Source: Toxoplasma gondii ME49 (taxonomy: Eukaryota > Apicomplexa > Conoidasida > Eucoccidiorida > Sarcocystidae). From it: a stretch of DNA of 64,000 nt. Below the pieces are notes generated by a model. The model saw nothing but the letters and a program-made list of their open reading frames with translations. It was not told the origin of the DNA and searched no databases. Within the stretch, counting starts at the first letter, position 1, and every line of letters begins with the position of its first letter. Position numbers and translations under genes: made by a program. The stretch is from contig NC_031476.1 in the NCBI RefSeq assembly GCF_000006565.2, positions 892,458 through 956,457 on the forward strand, in the 5' to 3' direction. Below, piece after piece: positions 13,700 through 26,800 of the stretch.

Positions 13700-16000
13700 C
13701 ACCGAATTGGATTTCTCCAGCCAGTTGTTCGGAAGCCCATCCAGGCGTTACGTGGGGTGTGGCCCCGGGTCACCAGCGGACCGCCCTCGTGCACGACACC
13801 CGACCGCGCTTTCATGCAAGTACGGTTCTGTGCCACCATTCGCAGCGACGTGCGGACCGCTAGTCGAGGCGTATGGGATAACGCGATGGCGTTTCGATTT
13901 TTGTTGCATGAGAACGGAACAACGAGGGGATGCGAACGTTTGCGCCTCTCCTGACTCGCGAAACTTTCTTTTGGATCGAGGCCTTCCGTCTCTTTCTGAT
14001 TTCAGAGCAAAGGCAGTGAGTGCACAAGGGAGGCGCTTCACACATCCCACGTCGTGCGAAGGCGCGAGCTAGATGCTTTACCCTGTTTCGCGACTGCGCG
14101 CCTTGCGCCAAACGCAGTGAAGGACCAACGACGCGCCTCGGAGTGCCGACATCTGCCCCCGGTAAAATGATACGTGTGTTTCAAAGCCGCCTCTACATGG
14201 CTGATACCGGCAAGAAAATTCGCGTAGGGGGACTTGCCCCTGACGGGCTCCGCGTGCCGGAGAAGAACGCGGGCCCGTATACAGAAACGGGACGAATTGC
14301 GAGACCGCTGAGACGCGCAATCACGAGCATCACCTCCCGTGGGAAACGAGTTCTGCTCTCCGCGTGGATCAATACCCCTCAGGCGTTGTCAACTAACCCG
14401 TGACCTCACTCGGTCTGTGGGAGCGCTGACCGATCGATCGAGCGAGAACAACGACGCCGGGAAACGCGCTTCTACTTAGCCCGCCAATGGCGCATTTTTG
14501 TAACGAACATTCCGAGAAGACCGCCAAGATGGGAACGCGTACGCCGTTGAACCTGATTGTCTTTCGTAACCTCCACTGTTTCAGCTTTTCGTGCCTCTCC
14601 CCCGGGGATAGCGAAACACTGAACTCCCAGTTTTTTTTGCCTGCCGGATGAGATATCTGAAGACATCAAGGGTCCTGTTGCGCTGCGACTCCGGTTGCCT
14701 CAGAGGATATAATGACGACGGCTCTAGCTGCAGACGCGCACCCTCAGTCACGCGACGCGGCTAACAATGGCGCAGTCGGTGGCGTTTGCCCATGACCGAT
14801 ACTTTGCCCACTGCAGAGTGGTGTCAGCCCTTGCCCGACTTTGGTTTTCTTTGCAAACGAGGCCGGGGACGAGGCGCGGAAGCCAGCGGCTTCGCGTTTT
14901 GCTTATTCCGAACACATGTCGCATGGCAAGACCTACAGTGACCTCGTCGTATGAGGCGATCCTTCAGTCGCATGGGCGTGAAGCCTCTGTTCACTGCCGT
15001 CACAGGCTGGTGCGGTGCTACCGCCGGTTTTGTCTGGCATGGGTGGTTGGCGGTTTCCCGTTTCGACCGTTATGCGCGGTTTCATGGCAGAGCCAGCGCG
15101 CCTCTGTGTCCGCCTCAGCTGTTCGATAAAAATTGCCATTGCATTGGAGCAGAGCGAGGACTTGAGCTTGGGGCCGAGTGCGAGAAAGCATTCTGGGATT
15201 CAGGACAATCTAGGGTGAAAGTCTCTAGATTCGCGCAAGCTCTCCGGCGTGTACGCGGGAGGCATGCGCGTTCATCTCCATCTTCGCGCCTCTTGCTGGT
15301 GCTTCGCGGAGACCTTGTAGCGTGACCGTGTTTGGCAACCACGTGTGTCGTCCGTCTTCTCATGGGCGGTCCTCACCGCCCAGGTTCACGTCACCGGGGC
15401 ACAGTGAAAGCAACCTGCAGAACGACGGTACGGGCGAAGGCAGGTTTTTAGCAGCCTACGCGCTGTAAAGGTTGCACTGAGAGAAATGGAGCCAAGTGCC
15501 TCGACCAGCTGACGAAAGCACTCAGTGGGAGCCCTGGCTGTCGTACCGCTGGACGATTCTTTGACAACGGGGTCGGATAGCGGCTGGTGCCTCAATGGAG
15601 TCGAAAGCGCTAGTTGCACCGAGTGTGCTGCCTCTTTGTCTCTTCACGCTTTGCCGCCTCCCCTTACAGTGCTCCACACCGCTCATGAGCCGATCAGGGT
15701 ATCGGCTACCGTCGATACCCAGACAGACTTGCCGGATGAGCCGCGTCACACGGGTACGGCAAAACGCACGGAAAACAGCACGCAAGCAGGATGGAGGGGG
15801 GCCCCTGCGCGACGGTTCCGACGCGACTCTTCTTGGACGTCAATTATCCCAGCTCAATACCTCGCGATTCTGCGCAGTTCGTGGGCCCGTGTTGAAGCAA
15901 AAATACTGGGGGTGCATTGCGTGCCGCAGAATGCCTGCCTGATATGCAACAACCCAAGCGGACCCGCAGCTGGAAGGCTCTCTCGCCCGCTTTGTTGCTA
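13700..16000. other. GC-richer island with many CpG, no gene identified
   Basis: This stretch is visibly richer in CG dinucleotides (cgcgcc, gcgacg, cgatcgatcgagcg and similar runs) than the AT-richer flanks. Several frames stay open on both strands (for example 13608-14072 and 15525-16001 on +, 13748-14050 on -). That is what base composition alone would give. No conserved motif, start context or exon pair was found. It could be a CpG-rich promoter or non-coding transcript region, or DNA of different origin. Confidence 0.3.
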
Positions 16001-18754
16001 AACCGTTAAATAGGTCGGCGCCCTGGAACAACTAGTCCATCGTGCCGCATGGGATTACAAGTTTCATCCTTTCCGAAAGCATAACGGCACCATAGAACCA
16101 GCTTTCTCGCACCAGCACTCTTCGGTGGTGAGCGACAAATCGGCGCATCGACATTCGTGATCCCATTCATTCAGTGATCACGGAAACCGTGCGATCCGGG
16201 GCCCCGAGAAGCCGCATGGTATGTTAAAAAGACACGTATTGCCGACGCAGCGACCGATCAGTGCTGCCCGGCAGCACCATGTATACTGTCAGCGGCTCCC
16301 AACGAATCGCAGCCACATTGAATGATCGATGTACTTTGAAGCTCGTTTTTTGCGGCGCCCAGTCGTGCAGACCGAGATAGAGGAATGATATCTGTCAGTC
16401 AGTTTTATCGTTTGAGTACGTTTCCATGGGCAAACCCGTATCGCTTCGCCAGCTCACACAGAACAATTTTGATGCGACAGAATAGTGAGTTTGTTTTCCG
16501 TGGGTCTCTCTGAATCCGACCCGCATCTCTGTTGTCAAACTGCCTCATGAATCGAAATACTTTGCTGGGTATACTAGTGCAACCATAGGCGGCGTTGCTG
16601 AATAAGGTACGATGCCCTCAGTAGCACGGTGCCTTTGACTTTCTCTTGACGATCATCTTTTTGATCGCCTTCTCACATTTATGGGCGTTGTGACAACTCG
16701 CGATGCGCCATGATACGGACAAGTCCAAACAGGCGTTTCTCAGCGGATCATCTGATCGTGCAGCATTCCTGAAAATGAAAATGCAACGCGGCCTTGAGTC
16801 ACAATCTGTGCATTCGCGACTGGACTGTGCTTGATCCCGAAAACCGGAAACGGTTCGAGAACGCTACTCACAGAGCCAACAGCCGCGGATTTTAGCGCTG
16901 ACCCTCAAACACTAAGCTGCTGTATTTGAATCATGATGGGGTGTTGTTGCCTAAGAGAACTCGCTCGTTATTCTCAGAAAACGAGTTGTTACTCGAGCCT
17001 TTTCCGGATGCATTCCCAAATGAAATTGAGAAAACCACTTTCCGGCCGCTCCCTGATTGGTTGGAAGAATGTGAATTGTGCTGTGCGTCGAGATACTGAA
17101 TTCAACTGCCCTGACATCGCACATCTGTGAAGGTACTCCCCGATTGTGAATGGCAGACAACTGGTTTGCTGTTCTCATTCTGGTAGTCTGTATCTCCATG
17201 CTATGTTTGACTTGTCCTTAAGTAGTCCTGACATTCTCTGATTCATATGCCGCACGAAAAGGTTGTTAATAGATTTGCCCTGCGCCATTGATATGTTAGA
17301 ATCATGTTTAATTCTAGATTCATCTAAGCCTTCGTTCCTCCGGAGAATTGTACCTCTACAACTCTCAGATAGGGGAAATGTAAGGAGTTGAAACCAGGCT
17401 TCATATGCGACGGTCATTCCCGGGTAGTGATCATTCCACAACGGCGATATCTACGGAGAGACTGTCACGCAGGAACATGACACTATGAATACATATACAC
17501 TGGAGAGAGTGGGTGCAGGTGGAAGGTCGAATGGTGCTAAGGTTCTTTCCGACAGCTGTTCTCTACAACAGAAAGTTTAACACATGGTTGCAGACGCTGC
17601 TCGAAGAAATAGTATCACATACAAGCGGTCATCGATGTGATCTCCATGGCATAGAGTTGCATATTCATACCTATGTTGACTATTGCTGTTCGTCCTTTGT
17701 AGCGTTCTGAATGAATCAAAATTAAGAGCGAACAAATCTGGGCTCCCTCCCAAAGTTGTGATCTTGCAAATCGTGCAGCGCTCCCGAGAACACGCAGTTC
17801 TCTTTGATATCGTTTTACTCAACACACTAAACACTGTAATCGTGAAAAGCACGGCATAGCTTGCATTTGGCTCGCAAAGAAATTACTGGTCCAGGTGAAG
17901 GATCGCATCTAAGTAGTATATGACTCTCGGGGAAGAGTAAATCGTAGAAACCAGGCACCCCACGACGATACGATCTTCTGCAGCTTCTATTTTAATCTGA
18001 TTGGGATATCAATTCTTTAGGGTTTCCATATTGTTTCTTTTTACTGGGGAAGTATTCAATTACCTACGAAGAGACGCCTCCGTCCTGCGTCTTCGAATGA
18101 ACCCAAAGCGCTCCGAAGAGTGTTGCAAAAAATGGAATGATGTACATTTCGAGTTTCTCGACTGATAGCCACGTGAGCGGAAGTGATAATACCACTGATG
18201 GTTTTGAGGCTGATTATACTATGTTCCATGTTCTTTTTTTCACGTGTCGCGGGATAAAGGAAAGTCACGTTTATTGACATGGTTCAAGCATTCGTGTGTT
18301 CTCAGGTGGCTCAAGCTTCCATGAAATGCTGGGTGGAAAACGACGCCCCATTGTGCAGTAACGTTTCACGAATGGCGTGAAGTCGTTTCAGAAATGCAAG
18401 AGACACCTTCGTGGTCCTTCGGCGAGCAATAGTAGTGGCAAGGAATGTGCATTGCACTAGCTTCCGAAGTATAGAAGTCATCAATGAATATTATCATGGC
18501 GGCACCGGTGGATTATTTCCGACGCATTTGTCTACCGCGTGATCGGAATCGGGTTGTAAACATATACTTGTGACAACCCATAGACAGGATTCTGCGACAC
18601 TAGTAACGAATGTACCTGCTACCAGCCGAGAAGAACGTACAAGGTAATATCGTCAGACACGACGCGTCCTACGAATTCCTGAAAGGCGCCCCTAAGTGGG
18701 ATAGAGATCACCAAATGATTACTGTGCTTCTTCGAGACTACCCTTGAATTTAAG
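16001..18754. other. Intergenic, nothing recognisable
   Basis: No ORF longer than about 90 codons, no family match, no RNA gene seen. The interval is AT-richer than the preceding island. Confidence 0.5.
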
Positions 18755-20860
18755 GCGCTATCCGGCCTGCCACCATGCCTTAAGGGAAGCCGGAGAAGAA
18801 TGAGTGGCCGTGGTGATTGAACACACCGATATTGGGACTACTGTATCATGTCTGCACAGACACGGCAGAAACAAATCTACTGTCTTCGGCGCAAACAGAT
18901 TTCGCAGGTCCTTATTGGCCTCTATATTCCCATCAGACGGTACAATGCTACTGCCCCGTTTGTCGACCCCACCAGCCGGTGGAGAGCACTGAGCCACGCC
19001 TCTGTTGATGTTCGATTGTGCACATAATTCGCAACTAGAGGCGAGGAGGTAGCTTGTTTTTAACCGTTGCCATCTCCGATGTCTCCCCTTCTGCAGTCTC
19101 TATAGCGGTGTTTTGGAATCTCTAAATCTGCGTTGCCACTAGAGAACCCCAGCGAAGCAGACAAGCAACAACGTCATAAATTATGAGTCTCACACTGCAG
19201 TGCAGACAGCGGAATCCTGACTCCAGTGGGTTCTACCGGTAGCGTGATTCCTGTCGCAAATCCTATATCGTTTTAATCATCTCGTATATACTCATCCATT
19301 TTTTCGGAGTCCCGTTAGGCGGTTCTACCTCATCTGCAAGTGTCTCGACCTCAAATTCCCGCAGATACGGTTACATGCTCTTTTTGTGTCGCGAGATGTA
19401 AAAGACGCTAGTGCATTAACGGCCTTCTGAAAGCACACGTTACGGAAACAATCACAGGGGCGCCGCTTCTGACGCAGTGAGAGTTGGACTCGTATTTCCT
19501 GGTCTCTAGATTTGGACATCCGATCAGAGAGAAGCCCGTGATGGACAAACTAAGCACGTAAGCTGACTCGTTTCTTCACGCCTGAGACCGGACTGAACGG
19601 GTGGTGCATGAACACGCAGTAACACACATGGGATCCGTAATCGTTCGTGACGTCTGTTACCGGGGCTATGCATTCCGAGACTGCTAAGACTGTTTTCTCC
19701 GGCAAGTGCTCGAAGAGAGACTGAAGGCTCAGCTAAGAGATTTTAAATGAAGCTAGCGCACTCACATAGACAGGATCTTCCCTTATTCCTTAAAAGAGAA
19801 CGAAGAAAAAAGCTGGACACAGAGACTAGTTTCACAACGGTGTTACAGAAGAACCCAAGTCCACAGGCCAATTTTACTGTGCATTTTGGCGGTGAAGAGA
19901 AATGATGCGGCGCTTTGTATCAGACTTTTTTCGCGTGGCCGATTTGATGTCGAGGAAACAGCGAACGTAAGGCCGACACGCAGGAAACCTTTTCATATCC
20001 GGAACCTGGTGACGGAGCAAGCTGCTGCCGCGAGGTAGAAAAGAGGTTCGAGGGAAGAGTTCCCTCTACCGCAGAAACAGGCATTTTAGAGGGGCTCGAG
20101 GCAAGAGTCCAGGTCTGAGACCAAGGGGCTTGATGATTCGTTGAATGCATCGTACGATGGGAAGCCGCAGAAAACAGCGAGTATATATAAATTTATGTAG
20201 ATCTTACAATCGTCTATCTGAACAGTTGACGTAAGCAAAATTGCACCTGGGTGACAAATGACTGTTCATTCATGTTCGCCACAGTGTGTATCTGCCGCCA
20301 AATTTGGCACCGAGTTTCGTTTTTCGACTACGAGGAGTGTCCGCCGCCATGCGTGCTTGATCAGAGGCGGCTCCCATGCTTGTTCATTGTCACAGACACT
20401 GAGCAGTCGATGTAGTATCAAAGCGTGGACGGAGAATTCGACATATCCAGCAAAGGCAGTTGTAGAAACAAGCACTTTGGTGTGTCTGAACTTTTGGTCG
20501 CGCAATCGTGACCTGGTGTTTGCAAGACAGAGCCAGCTACCCCGGACCGACTAAAACGTTGGTCCTCCGTCGTCAACAGTGGAAACGATTCTGGATCTTC
20601 AGTGAGAAATCGTGTACTTTACGGCGAACCGACTCAGCCAGTGAAGCAGTGCCAACATGACAGCAGCGGACGATAGCTCGTTCGGACCGTGATACGAGGT
20701 TGGCGCCTTGACAGATTTCAGAATGTCGTTGCGAGTGACGTAGTAGATAACGTGTACGGTAAATTGCGGTGTTTGTAAGGTAGTGAAGAATTCTGAGTAG
20801 TGATGGATGCCATTTTGTCAGGCGAAAAAACCAATCAAGGTGTGGTGCATGGCCTAGGCT
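18755..20860 (-). repeat. Right arm of the dispersed inverted repeat (fuller copy)
   Basis: The reverse complement matches about 9560-10945. The shared block that includes 19141-19330 is nearly identical to its left partner. Blocks at 19000-19135, 19325-19560, 19600-19735 and 20320-20800 match in order with growing divergence. About 19740-20325 has no counterpart on the left, so the left copy is deleted or this copy has an insertion. The end near 18755 is sharp and the end near 20860 is gradual. On the minus strand, 18997-18758 is open for 79 codons, but the left copy carries stops in that frame, so coding function is doubtful. Confidence 0.8.
20573..20800 (-). pseudogene. Frameshifted counterpart of the decayed coding fragment in the left repeat arm
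   Basis: Read on the minus strand this gives HVIYYVTRNDILKSVKA and GPNELSSAAVMLAL. It then changes frame relative to the left copy because one base is missing in the block equivalent to the left TTAAGTGGGTCC. After the shift the frame meets TGA within a few codons. The remaining part (KVHDFSLKIQNRFHC) is in the left copy's frame. Two independently decayed copies argue against a functional exon here. Confidence 0.3.
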
Positions 20861-23800
20861 CCCAATGATAACACCAACATATTTATACAATGTCTCAGTG
20901 GTGTTTTCTTGCATATTATGTGGTGTGTAATTCCATAGGGAGCCGGCAATGTGATAGTATTTATGTCATCAATTATTAGTCAAGGATTGCTCTCTGAGAT
21001 TCGAACTTTGAATATCCGAGTTTTAATTCGGCAACAGTTCATGACCCGAGATGTAGTCGGTGGATGTGTGACAATCTGGGTATATGGTATGATCGTGTAT
21101 TGTAAGTCGTGCCATTCTCCAAGCAACATGATATTTATATGGCACATTAGCTTCCCTGCAATACCTACTAGCGGATCGGTTCCCTGCAAATGCTAAACCA
21201 GCATTCATGCCTCCAAGTGGACTCATTCTAGTTGGACGGTCCTGATACTTCGAGCACAAGATGGTCGGAGACGACACAAACGCCATGATTGGTAACGCTT
21301 TCTCAGATTCGTCCCTTGCACTATACTGCGGCTCTGAGGATATTGTGGCAAACCGAGCACTGGTGCGAAAAACATCAAAGGAACGTAGTCGGTTCCCGGA
21401 TTAACACTCTCTGAACTGTCTGCTTCCTCTCGCCTCAGGTGTATTGATGCACTAACTTATTATAATCCCGAGTGTTACTGGCACTTTCTTATACAGTGGC
21501 GCCCTCCAGCTTGTTTGTTGTCCCAATTTCTTGTGTTCAAATGCTGCACCATTGTGGTGCTTTGGGAACCTCTGATTTCCACCACCAGTTCCTGCGACTC
21601 TAGTTTCCATGCTACAGTAACTGTGTGCTGCCGCACACCCGTTTCTTCACTCAGGACCATATTTAGCGGATTTTCATGCAGACAAAGTTATACGTTGAGT
21701 GTCAACTTTCACAGGCCATCGGTTACCGAGCTGCTGCCTCTGATGCGCTGACGCAACCGACCTTAACCGATCCGACATCCGGGGCTCTCCCATCTACATG
21801 CCGAAGCCGAAGATGTAGATTTGTTTGCCTCATTGAGTGCAGAGCATCAACTACAGGTCTCTGAGATAGACATGACTGTAAACATATGACATATACGACG
21901 ACCTCCTTTAATTTTGTTAATGTCATACACCACGCCGTCCCTCAAGGAACAAACTGCAAGCGCTAGGGTTCTCGAGACGGGTGCAAGCTTCCGGACACAT
22001 CCAGCAGGCTGTTATGGTGGCGGTTGAGCTGTCCAACTCTCCGACTCCTTCAAAAATGCCAAGTGAGACAGGAAAACACCAACGCCATGAATTTGCGCTT
22101 GTGTGTCTGACGCTCAACCGGCCGAGGCAATAAGGTTCTGGTTGTGCTGGTATTCGAGAGAAATCACGAGTGGACAGATGGACAGGGAGACAAACTCTGT
22201 GGCCTGGTAGGGAGGAGACGGAAATGTAGAAGAGACTTCCAGTTTGCCCGGTTCTGGAAGCAGAACTGTAGGGTACAGGCTTGTACCTGGGAAAGTAGAA
22301 AAGCGGCCGACCAATCCTGCCGTTCCACTCGTTTGCCATCTGGCTCAGCCATTCTGTTTAGCACGCGCCTGTTGCTCGAGGCCCTTTTCTGCTTTGGTGC
22401 AAACCTCAGTGCGGGGTGTAGAGTAGGAATGCGTAGAGCAAAAATGGCAGCAAATACCGAAATCTGGTAATTAGGGCTTAAAGTGAACTTGATGCAACAT
22501 CGTATGAGAAGCGACTATATCAAACACTGCACTGAGGCGACCAGATCCGCCTACGTGTGATTACTTTTGACACTGGCAGTTGTAGTGGTCCAACAGTAGC
22601 CACAGCTGGATGAACACACAAGCAAGAATAGTGGTAACACGACACTACAGCTGAGCTATGTCAGCAGCGCGTATCCTGCCGAGGTCTCCTCGCGTTTTTA
22701 GTGTCTCGAGCTTCGCCCGGTGACTGCTCGCGAATCTCGCCATTTACATGAGAGTCCTCTACAAGAGCTTTATGTATGCAAACCACCCGGCGCAATGGGA
22801 GTCTCGCAGATTAAGTGCTCCGGAGCAGGCTACAGAAAAACGGGGGTGAGCGCCATAGAGGTACACAGTCCTTTCCTGATCCTTGTAAGCGACAGAACTT
22901 AGGTCCATCTCGCCTACGCTAAAATATCCCTTGCACCCTGTTCCTCTGGAAGCAAATAAGCGGCTCCGTATGAGTCTGTCTTGCAGCGAGTACTGGCGAA
23001 GAGACAAGAGTGGAAACTAATGACAGAGGATAATCGTAGAAGAGGAAGCAGTGCTTGACACGCAACGGATTGTGGGTCTCATCCTTTTTAAGGTTTTTGA
23101 CAATGGCGTCAGTGTTACCCGAAGCTCGAATACGCGTGCATCCGCCAAGAGAGTTTCGTATGAGGGGATGGCCCCCATTTGGCATCACTCCTGATAGTTT
23201 GTTTACCGGGCAAAATTGCCACGGCACCTTGATCAAGGAGGATAACTGAAAACGTAGAAGAACTGTAAAGTGTTGGCGTAAACAGCGAGCGCAACGGAGG
23301 AGTCGAGTGTCACAAAACAGTGCTGGTTGTCCGCGACCGTCATGAAACTTCTAGGCTCTCTAAATGCGCTGCAGGAACCGTTGCTTTTCCCGTGGCTGTG
23401 AGCGCCCGGGTAATTTGCCCGTGCAGAAAAACATCGTCAGTGTAAAGAGAAATAGCAGGGAGCAACAATTGAATTGGCGTCTTGATCTCAATCTGTAGCT
23501 TGGAGTGTGCGCTGAGACGGTTGCGAGCTAAATGACATGGCCACAAGGAAATGCTGGTACATGGGGATAGAAAGAGGGCTGTTATACGAACATTTACGAC
23601 GTACGAGGTCGGTATTTTACTGAATAAATACCAGAGATCCCCCCACTATAACCGACGGCCTGCATCATACACGGCCAGCGGGTTTTCCGCGGAAACAACG
23701 CCCCCCATATGTTATTGGGTCCACCTCCTTTGGGTGCTGCCGCGAAGAGTGATTTTACGATTCGAAAAATTTCAACCACTGAAAATCCGTAGAGTCCAAA

Positions 23801-26800
23801 GCATATGGCGGGCAGCACATTAGTTGCAGCATGAGGCTAAATACTGGGACACAAATCTGCTACCAAGACACGGCACTGGTGGCTTGGCGTGATTGTGCAT
23901 GATCCATCGATAGAGCAGCTACTATGCTGTCGGTTGGGGTATCAGAGCACGCCGAAAGAAACATCACGGGAATGAGCCTACAAGCACAATCGTATGGCAA
24001 TGCCCACGAACGCGACGAGTGAATGCCTGCCGAAAGCACCCCCGCCAAGGCAACAACTACCTGATCTTAGAGCTTGAAATCAGCTGCTCAACAGCGGAGA
24101 CGAGATGCTTAGGGGTCTGCCCCGATCTCTGTAACAAACATTTGCGGTGGCCGGATGTAACACCGTGTACAATGGCTGAACCGAAATGCAGGTGAACTCA
24201 GGTAATCAAGCAGCTTTTACGAGCGTTCCTTACTAGTCGGCAACAAGCTATCCGCGAAGAAATGGACCCCCTATGAAGGGTATCATGGAAGCTGTGCTTT
24301 CTCGTACAGAGAAGACAGCCGGTCTGCCGTACATACGCTTCAAAGAACGGAACTCCTAGTCTACTGCTGTTGTTCCGGCTCTTTCTCTGATTCAGACATC
24401 ATTTCAGGTTGCTGGCTTTTTCTTCCCCCGTCTTTCTGCTGCGGTTGAAACCACATTCAGGGCAGCATTACGATTAGGAAAGATGGGGTAGGACGAATCG
24501 GCAAAAAATAACGATGATTCCCAGGATGGTCCAAGCCGACCAAACTACGAAGCAGTCACGCCACCTGCAGGGACAGAGTAAATGCCACCCGAGACAACCC
24601 GGTCTCTACTATTCTTCCAAGGGTCCGCTTGCTTGCTCCGAATGCACTCCTGCAAACCCTCAGCTCCCTCGAAGCAGAGGGAACGAATGCCCTTCCGGAT
24701 ACGACAATTAACACAATAACCCCTGGAGGGCGTGAAAGAAGTGCGAACGGAGAGAAGTGCTCCAACACAAGAACACCTGATACTAAGCAGGTTGAGCCAA
24801 CTTACGTCAAGAATCGGCCACGGACCACCAGCTGCCACCAGACGTCAAATTGGGTCCTGAGAAAAAAGCCACAACACGGTCGCACCAGTGAACTGCGACA
24901 GACGTATCTCTTGGCTGGTAACGGAGAAGAGGACACGGCCATCAGACGAGAGACGCTGCTTTGGTTGACAGAAAGTTGCCATTGCACGCTGCCGCCTGCA
25001 TCGAAAACCACGCTGCTACATTCACTTCGCTGCGCAACGGTACGATCGATGAATGTGCAATGCCTGTTGTCAGTACCTACCAATTTCTCCGTCCTTTATA
25101 AGCCATGTGATTCAGGGCGTCTGCGACGTGGTGGTGACAGTTGTTACTGAGGGCAGACATCCGCAAATGGTCCAGAACGTCGAGTTGTTGTTTTGAAAAT
25201 TGTACTGTAGTGCATATATCATTTTCCCTAACGCGTAAAAACTACACACTCTTTCAGCTGAGGGGCCCCGTAAGAGAAGGACAGCCATGAGCTTCAAGCG
25301 AATCCATTGCAAGAAAATTGAACCGGGCGTGAACCTCGTAAAATACCCTAACAATTGTGGGTATTGGCGCGTCTTTCCCTTACCAGATTAAATTGTGTGA
25401 CATCCGGCAAAATTGGGCGTCCGCGGCCTCAATGGCTCTATCGTACATCTACGACAGAAACACAGGTCAAGAAGACAATTCAACTGGCAGTGTGAACATA
25501 TAAACACGATCGCTGGGACATAAGTACCATTATGTGCGGGGTCACTGAAGCGGAACCGCTGCCGGCTTTTCTCAAAGAAATGCTCCGTCCAGTCTGCGAC
25601 CCATATTCACGACCAAAGCACGAACACGCTTTTCTCGGCCATCTGCATCGGCGCTTAAGGTCCTCGCGGATTTTGGTCAGGGTCCCCTTACCATTGGATC
25701 CTCAGGATGGTTCACGCCTCCTCGATCCAAGCGCCAAACTCTCATCGGTCGGTTGAAGGCCATACGATCTGAACGACGTGACAGCATGTGCGTCAAAAGG
25801 GTGCTTGTCGCAGCACATGACGCTGTCACAACTAACATTAGCCAGATGATACTTGAAACAACGAGAGCTCCTCACTCCAAGCCGATGCAGAAAATGGTAT
25901 ATTACAGCGCAGTCAGGGGCACTAAAGCAAGTTAGACAAGAGTGTCCTCTGAAGGGAGCACGCGTGCTCCCCATTGACTTATAGACTCACCAACGCTTAT
26001 AAAATACGGGCCAGCGAAATCATGGACAACACCTTCAGCTGTACAAATACCTGCAAATGCAGATGATAGGCAGCACCTCAGGATAAAACAAGAATAATGC
26101 AAATGGAGGACAAGCGGCAGAGTTTCACGACCAAGCCCTGGGGTTCGGAACAGAGAGCTCACTACCAACAGCCGGCTGCAATCACGACACTGCCACCCAT
26201 GTAGCAGAGTCGGATAGTTAGGAACAACAAAACAGGTACATTTACATACGCTTTTGCGGAGGGAGCCCAGCATATCAACCAACTGCAGTAAGCTGGATAA
26301 AAGCACTTGACCTACCAACATGGCCAATGAGAGGAATAATGGTAGTCAAGCAGGGCAAATATGTCCATACAACGCAGTAAGGATGCTGCACCGCAGACAC
26401 ACAGAGAGACAGGAGAAACACTAAGAGTTCGTGGAACACCTTCGAATGGAGCCGCTATTCTTCTTCCTGAGCAATGGAGGCTGCGACAGGGTGTGAGTTG
26501 TCAGGTAACCAGGGGAGAACACGTGTACGGGCAACCTGCTGCACACCATGTGCTACCTATATTGCTGCATCCTAGGGCATAAGCACATTTGCATTGATTT
26601 GGGGAAATTCGGTTTTTTGATCTGCACTGTGTCGAAGCATTTGTTTATAACACTGCATCTGAGACCTTGAATTACCATGGAGGACGTCCCTGGTTAAGTC
26701 GAATTGCCTCACTTCACGGTAAAAACCCAGCAAATGCAGACAGGTGCTGCCGCACCTTACCCGGTCATCCGCTGATCTTTCATGTCGCATGTGATAAATG

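Noticed and set aside
24629..25150. Plus ORF of 173 codons
   Set aside because: The opposite strand is also open, the sequence has no family resemblance, and no neighbouring exon or start context supports it.
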